64,000 nt of DNA. It comes from Flavobacterium litorale (GTDB lineage: Bacteria > Bacteroidota > Bacteroidia > Flavobacteriales > Flavobacteriaceae). Position 1 is the first letter of the stretch. The number at the start of each line of letters is the position of its first letter. The stretch lies in assembly GCF_019613795.1 (NCBI RefSeq), contig NZ_CP080429.1:2220501-2284500 (forward strand), in the 5' to 3' direction. Below, piece by piece: positions 54,297 through 63,361 of this stretch. The notes beneath the pieces were generated by a model. The model searched no databases, was not told the DNA's origin, and saw nothing but the letters and a program-made list of their open reading frames with translations. The position numbers and the translations under genes were made by a program.

Positions 54297-55703
54297 TTAC
54301 ATGTGTATAGGTCGGTTATCTGTAGCTGCAAGTGCCGCTTCTTTAACACCTTCGGCATATGTTGGGTGTGCATGGCTCATTCTCGAGATATCTTCGGCAG
54401 AGGCTCTAAATTCCATAGCTGTAACAGCTTCGGCAATAAGGTCGGCAGTACGGGCACCTATCATGTGTACTCCCAATACTTCATCGGTTTTGGCATCAGC
54501 AAGTATTTTTACAAACCCATCAGTATCCATACTGGCACGCGAGCGCCCTAGGGCTTTGAAAGGGAAACTTCCCGATTTGTATTCAACACCTGCCTCTTTA
54601 AGTTCTTCTTCTGTTTTACCTACAGCAGCAACTTCTGGCCATGTGTACACTACACCTGGTATTAGATTATAATCAATGTGTGGTTTTTGTCCTGCAAGGG
54701 TTTCTGCAACAAATACACCCTCTTCCTCTGCTTTGTGTGCTAGCATTGCGCCACGCACTACATCGCCTATAGCATATATGTTTGATGCACTAGTTTGCAA
54801 GTGTTCGTTTACCTCTACCATTCCTTTATCATTAATGGTAACTCCTGCTTTTTCAGCATCAAGCCCCTCTGTAAACGCACGTCGTCCTACCGATACCAAA
54901 GCATAATCGCCATCTAAAGTAATGGTTTCACCTTTTGCATTTTCGGCTTCTACTTTAACCTCGTCGCCATTGCGCGCTACCGATTTTACTTTATGTTTGG
55001 TATAAAACTTCATACCTTGTTTTTTAAGCACTTTGGTAAGTTCTTTGGATAATGAGGCATCCATACCAGGTATAATTCTGTCTAAATACTCTATTACCGA
55101 TACTTTTGCACCTAAACGCAGGTATACCTGCCCAAGCTCTAAACCAATAACCCCACCACCTATAATTACAAGATGTTTAGGTACTTCTTTCATTTTCAGG
55201 GCTTCGGTAGATGTTATAATTCTTTCTTTGTCAATTTCTATAAAAGGCAACGTTGCAGGTTTTGATCCTGTTGCAATAATTACGTTTTTTGCTTCTATCG
55301 TTTCAGACGAACCGTCGTTTTTGGTTACTTTTACGTGTGTAGCATCCTCAAAAGAGCCTACGCCTTCTAAAACAGTAATCTTATTTTTATCCATAAGATA
55401 TTTAACACCGCTAACATTTTGGTCTACAACGCCTTGTTTACGAGCAATCATTTGCTCTAAGTTTACCTTTATTTCTCCGGCAATATCAATACCGTGTTCT
55501 GTAAAGTGTTTCGTAGCATCATGGTAATGGTGCGAAGAATCTAAAAGTGCTTTAGATGGAATACACCCTACGTTAAGGCAAGTACCGCCAAGTGTTGGGT
55601 ATTTCTCGATTATTGCAGTATTGAAACCTAGTTGTGCACATCGTATGGCTGATACATAACCACCAGGACCAGAACCTATAACGACTACGTCGAATGAACT
55701 CAT
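54297..55703 (-). CDS. lpdA: dihydrolipoyl dehydrogenase
   Basis: 468 residues, the E3 subunit of pyruvate and 2-oxoglutarate dehydrogenases. Redox pair GGTCLNVGCIPSK with two Cys four residues apart; FAD GSGPGGYVSAIRCAQ; NAD VIIGGGVIGLELGQV; FAD AIGDVVRGAMLAHKAEEEG; and C-terminal HAHPTYAEG with the catalytic His-Glu. On the minus strand TAAATTTG (55748-55741) sits 38 bp before the ATG as a -7 element. Confidence 0.97.
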   Translation of the reverse strand: MSSFDVVVIGSGPGGYVSAIRCAQLGFNTAIIEKYPTLGGTCLNVGCIPSKALLDSSHHYHDATKHFTEHGIDIAGEIKVNLEQMIARKQGVVDQNVSGVKYLMDKNKITVLEGVGSFEDATHVKVTKNDGSSETIEAKNVIIATGSKPATLPFIEIDKERIITSTEALKMKEVPKHLVIIGGGVIGLELGQVYLRLGAKVSVIEYLDRIIPGMDASLSKELTKVLKKQGMKFYTKHKVKSVARNGDEVKVEAENAKGETITLDGDYALVSVGRRAFTEGLDAEKAGVTINDKGMVEVNEHLQTSASNIYAIGDVVRGAMLAHKAEEEGVFVAETLAGQKPHIDYNLIPGVVYTWPEVAAVGKTEEELKEAGVEYKSGSFPFKALGRSRASMDTDGFVKILADAKTDEVLGVHMIGARTADLIAEAVTAMEFRASAEDISRMSHAHPTYAEGVKEAALAATDNRPIHM

Positions 55704-55939
55704 AAAATATAGTTTTTTGTGTGTGTTATAATTTGAATAGCAAATTTAGCGATTATGATAATACACTAATCAATAAAAGTCTTTAATTTTTTAGAAACAT
55801 GATGGTAACTATGTCGGACGAATTGTTTAATGGCTTGAATTGCAATCTAAAAATTGAATCAAGAAGTTAGTACGATAAAAAAATATTTTAGCCAATTACA
55901 CTATTTAATTTGAAATATTTTACCGCAAAATCAACCATA
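55704..55939. other. intergenic region, lpd promoter side
   Basis: Part of the 343-bp gap between divergent lpd and a lipoprotein gene. It is AT-rich, with a minus-strand -7 element (TAAATTTG) at 55748-55741. I see no ORF of note, hairpin or RNA gene in the rest. Confidence 0.5.
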
Positions 55940-55975
55940 TTACTTTTATAGTTAAAAGTAACACTATTAAATTTG
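55940..55975 (+). promoter_or_regulatory. dyad overlapping the promoter of the lipoprotein gene
   Basis: TTACTTTT (55940-55947) and AAAAGTAA (55954-55961) form an 8-bp inverted repeat with a 6-bp spacer. A TAAATTTG -7 element follows at 55968-55975, and TTTA (one mismatch to TTTG) sits 19 bp upstream within the left arm. A repressor bound here would cover the -33 region. The start codon is 71 bp further down, giving a 5' leader of about 65 nt. Confidence 0.5.
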
Positions 55976-56046
55976 AGTTAATTTTCGTTATACTTTGATT
56001 ATGGAGCAGTAGTTTTGTTTGAGTTATTAATATAAATTCAAGCAAA

Positions 56047-56676
56047 ATGAAAAAATCATTAAATTATCTATTTTTAGCTGTTGCCGCTATGGTATTTGTA
56101 GCATGCAACCAAAATCAGAACAGTGGAAGTGAAACAGCATCTGAAAAAAAATCTACAAGCGTAAGCAAAGATGCCGATCATAATCCATTATTGTACTCTG
56201 ACGAATGTATAACTGAGCGAGAGGTTATAGAAGCCCAGAAACAATGGGGCAATGGTATTGTTAGAATTGGAAAGATATACACCGACGAAGGTGATTACTC
56301 TAAGGAAGCGGCAGATTTTATTCAGGAAATGTATGGCTACGATTTAAGCAGCGTATTATTTAAGCCTACTCTTGCCTCTGATGATCAGTTTAGACTAAGC
56401 TTTGATGCTGCGCTATCGTATTTTGTAGGGGGTAATGATGCATACCCAGAAGATAAAGGTTTTGCCATAAAGCCATACACCAAAGTGACTTTTGACAATA
56501 GTGGCATCATTAACAATAGCTGTCGTATGGCTATAGCTATGGGTAATTACTTTTTTACGGCAACAGATGGTAGTGAAACTAAAGTAGAATATACCTTTGC
56601 TTATGTAAAAGATAAAACGGGCAAGCTAAGAATTGTAGCACACCAGTCATCACTGCCTTATAAATCGTCCAAGTAG
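56047..56676 (+). CDS. putative lipoprotein with NTF2-like domain
   Basis: 209 residues. Signal MKKSLNYLFLAVAAMVFVAC with a lipobox Cys20. A polar linker leads into a domain beginning ITEREVIEAQKQWGNGIVRIGKIYTDEGDY, which resembles SnoaL-like (NTF2) proteins, and ending TFAYVKDKTGKLRIVAHQSSLPY. I do not recognise an enzyme; homologues in databases carry unreliable names. It is 118 bp upstream of the DUF2490 gene and may be co-transcribed. Confidence 0.75.
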   Translation: MKKSLNYLFLAVAAMVFVACNQNQNSGSETASEKKSTSVSKDADHNPLLYSDECITEREVIEAQKQWGNGIVRIGKIYTDEGDYSKEAADFIQEMYGYDLSSVLFKPTLASDDQFRLSFDAALSYFVGGNDAYPEDKGFAIKPYTKVTFDNSGIINNSCRMAIAMGNYFFTATDGSETKVEYTFAYVKDKTGKLRIVAHQSSLPYKSSK

Positions 56677-56794
56677 TCAATACTATTCTTATTTTTAACT
56701 ACTGAAAGCTTAAAAAAAACTAGATTGCAAATTAAAATGAATTATTTATATAAGCCCAACTTTGAGTATGGAGTTGGGTTTAAATTTTAAGTTT

Positions 56795-57493
56795 ATGAGA
56801 AACTATATTTTAACGATAATTTTATGCTTAGGAATATGTACAACAGCTAATGCCCAGGCACCTGACGAAGACCAACTGGGTGCATGGTATATGTATTTTT
56901 GGAATACTACCTTTGGTGAGTCCAACTGGGGGTTACAGGGGGATTATCAATATCGTGACTGGCGCGGGCTTGGGGATAGAGAACAACTATTACTTCGTAC
57001 AGGAGTTACTTATACCCCTAAGGATTCGGGCGTGAAGTTTACTCTTGGCTATGCGAATATTACTACAGGTAGATACGGAACTGATATTGATGCACCAGTT
57101 TCTGAAAACAGGATTTATCAGGAAGCATTATTTGGACAAACGGTATGGAAAAAACTCTTACTAACCCACCGAATAAGGTATGAACAACGGTTTGTTGAAG
57201 AGCAAGATTTTAGAACGCGTTACCGCTATAATCTTTTTGTAAATATTCCGTTTAAAGGAACAACGTTAGACAAGGGCACTACTTATTTTGCCTTTTATAA
57301 TGAAATTTTTATCAACGGAGAACGTCAAATAGGCGACGGACGGAGTGTCCAGTTTTTTGACCGTAACCGTACTTATTTAGGACTAGGGTATGCATTAAAT
57401 AACAACATCAGGTTTCAATTGGGGTGGATGGAGCAAACTACTGTAAACTGGCAAAAAGGTCAGTTACAATTTAGCATGCATCATACTTTTTAA
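56795..57493 (+). CDS. DUF2490 family outer-membrane protein
   Basis: 232 residues from ATG 56795 (MRNYILTIILCLGICTTANAQ signal peptide); the in-frame ATG at 56762 adds eleven residues without a better signal. It shows the DUF2490 start QLGAWYMYFWNTTFGESNWGLQGDYQYR and barrel-like strands up to FQLGWMEQ and LQFSMHHTF, ending in Phe. The family is predicted as a small outer-membrane barrel of unknown function. Confidence 0.83.
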   Translation: MRNYILTIILCLGICTTANAQAPDEDQLGAWYMYFWNTTFGESNWGLQGDYQYRDWRGLGDREQLLLRTGVTYTPKDSGVKFTLGYANITTGRYGTDIDAPVSENRIYQEALFGQTVWKKLLLTHRIRYEQRFVEEQDFRTRYRYNLFVNIPFKGTTLDKGTTYFAFYNEIFINGERQIGDGRSVQFFDRNRTYLGLGYALNNNIRFQLGWMEQTTVNWQKGQLQFSMHHTF

Positions 57494-57595
57494 CTACTTA
57501 ACCACAAATTAACAGAAGTGGAAGTTTTTACCTCCATACAAGCATCGGTTTTTAAGTAGCTGCATCTTACCGTTGCGAGCGTTATGCCCGTGTTG

Positions 57596-58054
57596 CTATA
57601 CTACCACTACATTAGTGTTCTTAACCTCTTTTATTATAAATATACTGTGCGTACTGCCTATGTGTTGTAAAGTAGTTAGTTTGGTTACCATAAACTCTCT
57701 GTAGGCTTCCATATCCTCAACGTATATTTTAAGAATATAGTCATAATCGCCACTTACGTGGTAACACTCCAAAACTTCGTCTAGTTTTTTTACCTCATGT
57801 TCAAATTTAGTAAGGTATTCCTTAGTATGCTGTACGAGTTTTATATGACAAAATACACCAAACGACTTTTCTACTTTTTTATGGTTCAATAAAGCAACAT
57901 AGTTACTAATAATACCCTCGCGTTCTAGTTTTTTAACGCGCTCGTAAACAGCCGTAACCGATAGGTTTAACTTTAAAGATAACTCCTTAGTAGTGCGCCT
58001 ACTATCCTGCTGCAATAGCATTAATAATTTCTTATCGGTAGCATCTAAATTCAT
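57596..58054 (-). CDS. Lrp/AsnC family regulator, divergent from the PLP lyase
   Basis: 152 residues: winged helix (LDATDKKLLMLLQQDSRRTTKELSLKLNLSVTAVYERVKKLEREGIISNY) and RAM domain (FGVFCHIKLVQ, YHVSGDYDYILKIYVEDMEAYREF). It is divergent from the methionine gamma-lyase-like gene with a 178-bp gap, as in the MdeR-MdeA pair of Pseudomonas putida. It is probably the local regulator of that lyase; the ligand may be methionine or another sulfur amino acid. Confidence 0.93.
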   Translation of the reverse strand: MNLDATDKKLLMLLQQDSRRTTKELSLKLNLSVTAVYERVKKLEREGIISNYVALLNHKKVEKSFGVFCHIKLVQHTKEYLTKFEHEVKKLDEVLECYHVSGDYDYILKIYVEDMEAYREFMVTKLTTLQHIGSTHSIFIIKEVKNTNVVVV

Positions 58055-58232
58055 ACTGAAAAATTTTCGGCGTTTTATAGCCCTATTAATAAATAATTAA
58101 ACTAATTATCGGTAAAAAACCAAATGTATAGATTTTTTATCTAAGTAAAAGTCCATCTATTGATTTTTAAGCTATTTTTTATTCAATTTGGTATATTAAA
58201 AACAATAACTACTAACTCGAAACTTTTTTATT

Positions 58233-59432
58233 ATGAAATTCAATCCAGCAGATAATATTCAGGATTTGCAATATTTTGGTGAATTCGGTGGCGTTAACCC
58301 ATCCATTTCCGATTCTTCTACCTATACCTTTTTATCAGCAAAAACAATGTTTGATACTTTTGAGGGTAATGCCGAAGGATGTTACTTATACTCACGCCAC
58401 TCATCGCCAAGTAATTTATATTTAGGTGAAGCACTTGCTGCTATGGAAGGTACCGAAACTGCCAATGTAGCTGCATCGGGTATGGGGGCTATAACACCTG
58501 TATTATTACAGTTTTGTGGTGCAGGCAACCATATTGTATCTAGCCGTACTATATATGGGGGTACATATGCGTTTATGAAGAACTTTTTACCCCGATTGAA
58601 TATTAATACCGCTTTTGTAGATATTACAAAGCTTGATGTAGTAGAGGCTGCTATTACGCCTAACACTAAAGTGCTATACTGCGAAACCGTAAGTAACCCA
58701 CTATTGGAGGTTGCTGATATTGAAGGGTTATCTAAAATTGCTAAAAAGCATAACTTAAAACTGGTAGTAGATAATACATTTTCTCCGCTATCAGTATCGC
58801 CAGCAAAAATGGGTGCCGATGTGGTAATACACAGCTTAACCAAATTTATTAACGGTAGTAGCGATACTGTTGGTGGCGTTGTATGTGGTACCCAAGAGTT
58901 TATCGATTCATTACGAAATGTAAACGACGGGGCGAGTATGCTATTGGGTTCTACAATGGATAGCCTACGTGCATCGAGCATACTTAAAAACTTACGTACG
59001 CTACACATCAGAATTAAACAACATAGCCATAATGCCCAATACCTTGCAGAACGTTTTGAAAAAGATGGTATTACAACCGTTTACCCAGGACTTACAAGTC
59101 ACCCAAGCCACGAGTTGTATAAAGGCATGATTAATCCCGAATACGGCTTTGGTGGTATGCTTACCATAGATGTAGGCTCGTTAGATAAGGCAAATGAACT
59201 TATGGAGTTAATGCAAAACCGCAATTTAGGTTACCTTGCTGTAAGTTTAGGTTTTTACAAAACATTATTTAGTGCGCCAGGTAGCTCAACATCGAGCGAG
59301 ATACCCGAAGATGAGCAAAAAGAAATGGGATTAACCGATGGTCTTATCCGTTTCTCTATAGGTTTGGATAACGATATTGAAAGAACCTATACTATGATGA
59401 TAGATTGTATTAAAGAGCTTGGAATACTTTAA
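58233..59432 (+). CDS. trans-sulfuration PLP enzyme, methionine gamma-lyase-like
   Basis: 399 residues of the Cys/Met metabolism PLP family. Lys204 in SLTKFINGSSDTVGG binds PLP, Asp180 (VVDNTFSPL) supports the ring, and YSRHSSPSNLYLGEALAAMEGTE is the substrate entry. True methionine gamma-lyase has a Cys in the YGCT motif; here it reads YGGTYAF (108-114), so gamma-lyase, gamma-synthase and O-acetylhomoserine sulfhydrylase are all possible. The divergent Lrp gene fits degradation of methionine to 2-oxobutyrate. Confidence 0.8.
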   Translation: MKFNPADNIQDLQYFGEFGGVNPSISDSSTYTFLSAKTMFDTFEGNAEGCYLYSRHSSPSNLYLGEALAAMEGTETANVAASGMGAITPVLLQFCGAGNHIVSSRTIYGGTYAFMKNFLPRLNINTAFVDITKLDVVEAAITPNTKVLYCETVSNPLLEVADIEGLSKIAKKHNLKLVVDNTFSPLSVSPAKMGADVVIHSLTKFINGSSDTVGGVVCGTQEFIDSLRNVNDGASMLLGSTMDSLRASSILKNLRTLHIRIKQHSHNAQYLAERFEKDGITTVYPGLTSHPSHELYKGMINPEYGFGGMLTIDVGSLDKANELMELMQNRNLGYLAVSLGFYKTLFSAPGSSTSSEIPEDEQKEMGLTDGLIRFSIGLDNDIERTYTMMIDCIKELGIL

Positions 59433-59453
59433 GCTATATATAAAACAGTATTT

Positions 59454-59485
59454 AAAAATCCGTTTCCTGCCCGAAACGGATTTTT
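59454..59485 (+). terminator. terminator of the PLP lyase gene
   Basis: AAAAATCCGTTTC (59454-59466) pairs with GAAACGGATTTTT (59473-59485) around CTGCCC. Confidence 0.87.
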
Positions 59486-59493
59486 ATTATATT

Positions 59494-59517
59494 TATAATG
59501 CTTTATAAAGCATTATA
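59494..59517 (+). promoter_or_regulatory. perfect 24-bp palindrome of unknown role
   Basis: TATAATGCTTTA and TAAAGCATTATA are exact reverse complements with no spacer, 43 bp before the next gene's ATG. It lacks a T run and follows a complete terminator, so an operator for the downstream membrane protein gene is more likely. Confidence 0.4.
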
Positions 59518-59560
59518 TACTAATTAACTATATTCAATTGTTAGCCACAAACAAAAAACA

Positions 59561-60673
59561 ATGCGAATAGCTTTAATAATTACAATTGGAATACACGGAA
59601 TTATCCATTTATTAGGATTTCTAAAAGCATTTAATCTATACGAATTTAATGGCATTTCACAGCCGATTTCTGAACCATTCGGAATAATGTGGTTGCTGGC
59701 TTGTATTTTGTTTATTATTTCCTCTTTTCTTATACTAATCAATTCCAATTATTGGTGGATAACTGGAATTGTAGGTGTAATTCTTTCACAGTTTTTAATC
59801 CTGAATTATTGGAGTGATGCCAAATTCGGAACAATCGTAAATATAATTGTTCTTGTAGCAATATTACTTACATATTCAGCTTTTATGTTTAAGAAAAAAG
59901 TGAATGCTGAAGCAGTAAAAATGTTTGAAAATTCTGTTGAAACAGAAAAAAGTATCGTTACAAAACAAATGATTCAGAATTTGCCAACCATAGTCCAAAA
60001 ATGGTTAGTAAGTAGCGGTACAGTTGGAAAAGAAATCATTTATAATATTTATTTAGAACAAGACTTACAAATGTTGATGAAACCAGAGCAAAAAGACTGG
60101 AATAATGGCAAAGCCAAACAATATTTCACAACAAAATCACCTGCCTTCAATTGGTCAGTCAACCTAAAAGTGAACTCATTATTAAATATAGTAGGGAGAG
60201 ATAAATTTGAAAATGGAAAAGGAGAAATGATAATTAAGCTATTTTCACTCTTTTCAATGGCAAATACAAAAAATAATGAAAAAATAAATCAGGCAGCATT
60301 ACAACGATATTTGGCAGAAATAGTTTGGTTTCCTTCTTTCGCATTAAGCCCTTATATTACTTGGGAAACAATTGATGAAAAATCTACCAAAGCAACCATG
60401 AAATATAAGGAAACTAAAGGCTCGGGCATTTTCTGCTTTGATGAAAATGGTACCTTTAAAAAATTTATAGCAATGCGCTATAAAGATGTGAACGATACCA
60501 AAGCTACAGAATGGAAAGTAACTGCTACCAAGACTGAGGAACGGAATGGTATAAAAATACCTGTGGAGTTAACAGCAGAATGGAAATTAAAGAATAGTAG
60601 TTGGACTTGGTTAAAAGTAAAAATAACAGACATTAAATACAATGTACAAAAAATGCCAATAGCTGATGAATAG
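59561..60673 (+). CDS. membrane protein with C-terminal lipid-binding-like domain (DUF6544/DUF6920-like)
   Basis: 370 residues. Four membrane helices occupy the first 110 residues (LIITIGIHGIIHLLGFLKAF, IMWLLACILFIISSFLIL, WITGIVGVILSQFLI, IVNIIVLVAILLTYSAFMF). The C-terminal 220 residues include VQKWLVSSGTVGKE, ALQRYLAEIVWFPSFALSPY and KATMKYKETKGSGIFCFDENG, a pattern I associate with DUF6544/DUF6920 proteins. Function unknown. Codon use looks slightly richer in AAA and GAA than neighbours, which may hint at transfer. Confidence 0.6.
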   Translation: MRIALIITIGIHGIIHLLGFLKAFNLYEFNGISQPISEPFGIMWLLACILFIISSFLILINSNYWWITGIVGVILSQFLILNYWSDAKFGTIVNIIVLVAILLTYSAFMFKKKVNAEAVKMFENSVETEKSIVTKQMIQNLPTIVQKWLVSSGTVGKEIIYNIYLEQDLQMLMKPEQKDWNNGKAKQYFTTKSPAFNWSVNLKVNSLLNIVGRDKFENGKGEMIIKLFSLFSMANTKNNEKINQAALQRYLAEIVWFPSFALSPYITWETIDEKSTKATMKYKETKGSGIFCFDENGTFKKFIAMRYKDVNDTKATEWKVTATKTEERNGIKIPVELTAEWKLKNSSWTWLKVKITDIKYNVQKMPIADE

Positions 60674-60884
60674 TAGAATAGCCGTCCATTAAGGAAAAAA
60701 TTAAGAAGTTCTTTTTCTCGCCATACTCCTAAATTTAATTTACAAAATATAAAATATGCTTCCTAAGTAAAGTGTATTTTTGTAACTAATCATTACTACT
60801 TACTACTAATACCAATAAATATATTTCGGCGGATTACACAGTTTTGTTAAATTCGCTTTCTAATCTAACAACAAACAGTTTATA

Positions 60885-63056
60885 ATGAGAAAACTATTAG
60901 TCTTATTCCTGCTAACCAGTATAGCAGCAACTGCACAACGCAACCTTACCATACAAGAGGCCACTTATGGGCAATACCAAGCATTTGCCGTTAAAAGCCT
61001 CGTATCGCCACAATGGCAACCCAATAGTAATACCGTAACGTATTTAAACAGTACATATAGCGCATTAATGCAGCGCAGCGAAAACAACAATTGGGAAGAA
61101 AGTACCATGCTTACTAAGCAAGATTTAATGACGGCTTTAAACAGTAAATTTCCTGAGGAGCAATTTATGATGCAAATTTTCCCGTATGGTTATACATGGA
61201 GCAACGAGAATACTTTTTTGTTTGATGTAGCTGGAAAAAACGGGAAATATACTGTATTTTTTGATGTAAATACAAAACAAGTTACCAACGCAATAATTAC
61301 TACCCCAGAAGCCGAGCAACAAGCCTTATCGCCAAACAATAAACATGTTGCTGTATTAAACGGTAATAATATAATTATAACTTCGGGTAATGGTAAAAAC
61401 GTTACCGTTACTAACGATGCTGATGCCGGTATTGTAAATGGTAGCGATTATACCCACCGCCAAGAATTTGGTATTAATAAAGGCATGTGGTGGAGCCCAG
61501 ATAGCAATAAACTACTATACTACCGCAAAGACGAAACCATGGTAGATAATTACCCGCTAGTAAACTTTGGCGAACGTATAGCAGCCAATAAAAACGTTAA
61601 ATACCCTATGGCAGGGTTAAAAAGCGAAGAAGTAACATTAGTAGTGCATGATGTTGCTACAAATAAAAAAACGACATTAAAAACAGATGGGCCTAAAGAG
61701 CAGTTTCTTACTACAGTAACATGGTCGCCCAATGGTAAATTTATTTTCGTAGGCGTTTTAAACAGAGAGCAAAATCATCTTAAATTAAACAAATATGATG
61801 CTACTACAGGAAACTTTGTAAAAACACTATTCGAAGAAAAAGCAACTACTTACGTAGAGCCTTTACACAACCTAACCTTTGTGCCTAATAAAAATGATGA
61901 ATTTTTATACCGTACCGAAAAAGAGGGTTATGAGCAATTGTACTTATATAATACCGATGGAAAATTGCTAGAAAAACTAGGCTATAATGATGTTGTTGTT
62001 ACTGAGTTTTTAGGTTTTGATACTAAAGCTAAAAATGTTTTTTATATGGGTACAGCAAATAATGGTTTGGACAGACAGTTATATAAGGTTAGCTTAAAAA
62101 ATGGTAAAACAGAGCAAATTACTACACCATCGGGTGTACATAATATTGCATTAAACAGTAATGCTACATTTGCCCTAAATAGTTACAGCAATACTACAAC
62201 ACCAAATAATGTTAGTATTATAAACCTAAAAAATAATAAAACAACTCCCCTATTTAGTGCCGATAACCCGTATACAGGTAAAACAGTTTTACCAAAAATG
62301 GAATTGGTAACCGTAACGGCTGCCGATGGTAAAACACCATTAAACGGTAGGCTTATATATCCTGCTGACTTCGATGCTTCTAAAAAATACCCTGTAATGG
62401 TATATGTGTATGGCGGACCACATGCACAGCTCATTACCAATAGTTGGTTGGGCGGAGCATCGTTATTTGATTATTATATGGCGCAAAAAGGCTATGTTGT
62501 ATTTACATTAGATAACAGAGGTAGCGATGCGCGCGGACGTGATTTTGAACATGTAATACACCGACAGTTGGGACAAACAGAGATGGCAGACCAAATAAAG
62601 GGTATCGACTTCTTAAAATCGAAATCATTTGTAGATAAAGATAAAATTGGTGTGTATGGCTGGAGTTTTGGCGGTTTTATGACAACTTCGTTAATGACGA
62701 CATATCCTGAAACTTTTAAAGTAGGTGTTGCTGGTGGTCCTGTTATTGACTGGAAGTTTTACGAAATAATGTATGGCGAACGTTATATGGATATGCCACA
62801 GGAAAATCCTGAAGGTTATGCTAAAACAAGCCTTATTGATAAAGCTAAAAATCTGGAAGGACGATTATTAATGATACATGGCGCACAAGACAATGTAGTG
62901 GTACAACAGCATAGTATGGAGTTTATACAGGCGTGTATTGAAGCAGGTAAACAAATAGACTACTTTTTGTACCCTACCCACGAGCATAATGTGGGCGGCA
63001 GAGACCGTTTTCATTTAAATCAGAAAATCGCCGATTATTTTGATACGTATTTATAA
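60885..63056 (+). CDS. S9 family dipeptidyl-peptidase IV-like protease
   Basis: 723 residues with signal peptide ending near AATAQ. The N-terminal part is a DPP4-like beta-propeller (SDYTHRQEFGINKGMWWSPDSNKLLYYRKDE) and the C-terminal part an alpha/beta-hydrolase. Triad: Ser594 in YGWSFGG, Asp669 in HGAQDN and His701 in YPTHEHN. It would release Xaa-Pro or similar dipeptides in the periplasm from peptides made by secreted proteases, which fits the subtilase at 1343. Confidence 0.93.
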   Translation: MRKLLVLFLLTSIAATAQRNLTIQEATYGQYQAFAVKSLVSPQWQPNSNTVTYLNSTYSALMQRSENNNWEESTMLTKQDLMTALNSKFPEEQFMMQIFPYGYTWSNENTFLFDVAGKNGKYTVFFDVNTKQVTNAIITTPEAEQQALSPNNKHVAVLNGNNIIITSGNGKNVTVTNDADAGIVNGSDYTHRQEFGINKGMWWSPDSNKLLYYRKDETMVDNYPLVNFGERIAANKNVKYPMAGLKSEEVTLVVHDVATNKKTTLKTDGPKEQFLTTVTWSPNGKFIFVGVLNREQNHLKLNKYDATTGNFVKTLFEEKATTYVEPLHNLTFVPNKNDEFLYRTEKEGYEQLYLYNTDGKLLEKLGYNDVVVTEFLGFDTKAKNVFYMGTANNGLDRQLYKVSLKNGKTEQITTPSGVHNIALNSNATFALNSYSNTTTPNNVSIINLKNNKTTPLFSADNPYTGKTVLPKMELVTVTAADGKTPLNGRLIYPADFDASKKYPVMVYVYGGPHAQLITNSWLGGASLFDYYMAQKGYVVFTLDNRGSDARGRDFEHVIHRQLGQTEMADQIKGIDFLKSKSFVDKDKIGVYGWSFGGFMTTSLMTTYPETFKVGVAGGPVIDWKFYEIMYGERYMDMPQENPEGYAKTSLIDKAKNLEGRLLMIHGAQDNVVVQQHSMEFIQACIEAGKQIDYFLYPTHEHNVGGRDRFHLNQKIADYFDTYL

Positions 63057-63069
63057 AGAGAATAATAAA

Positions 63070-63096
63070 AAAACGGAGGCTTAGGTCTCCGTTTTT
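63070..63096 (+). terminator. terminator of the S9 peptidase gene
   Basis: AAAAACGGAG (63069-63078) pairs with CTCCGTTTTT (63087-63096) around an 8-base loop. A weaker stem AAATACCCA/TGGGTATTT follows at 63134-63155. Confidence 0.85.
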
Positions 63097-63174
63097 ACTT
63101 TATATGCCTAAAAGCAGTAACCAATCAAACGAAAAATACCCACTAATGGGTATTTACAAGACGTATAAAAAAAA

Positions 63175-63303
63175 TAACTTTGTAATGCAATGGTTTGATT
63201 AGTATCAATCAGGAAATTCTTTTTTAGGATTTAGAATTGCTGTCAAAAGTTAGGGGTGATTTTTTGACAGCGCACAGGGGCTTTTACAGCCCCTGTTTTT
63301 TTT
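63175..63303 (+). ncRNA. candidate small non-coding RNA with own promoter element and terminator
   Basis: A -7 element TAACTTTG lies at 63175-63182. The following roughly 115 nt contain no useful ORF but four consecutive stems: TGATT/AATCA (63196-63211), AATTCT/AGAATT (63215-63238), GCTGTCAAAA/TTTTGACAGC (63239-63271) and the terminator ACAGGGGCT/AGCCCCTGT (63274-63296) followed by eight Ts. A good -33 box is not seen. The gap would otherwise have no need of a second terminator, since the S9 gene already has one. A new sRNA, or a member of a known flavobacterial RNA family, would both fit. Confidence 0.5.
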
Positions 63304-63316
63304 GATTCAAAAGATT

Positions 63317-63357
63317 ATACATTTTTTTTAAATGTATTTAAAAAAAATGTATATTTG
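63317..63357 (+). promoter_or_regulatory. padR operator palindrome and -7 element
   Basis: ATACATTTTTTTTAAAT (63317-63333) and ATTTAAAAAAAATGTAT (63336-63352) are perfect 17-base inverted arms with only GT between. TATATTTG (63350-63357) is the -7 element and overlaps the right arm. PadR-family proteins bind ATAC/GTAT or ATGT/ACAT dyads at their own promoters, so this is a likely autoregulatory operator. The ATG begins 5 bp after the -7 element, so the mRNA may be leaderless. Confidence 0.65.
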
Positions 63358-63361
63358 TACT

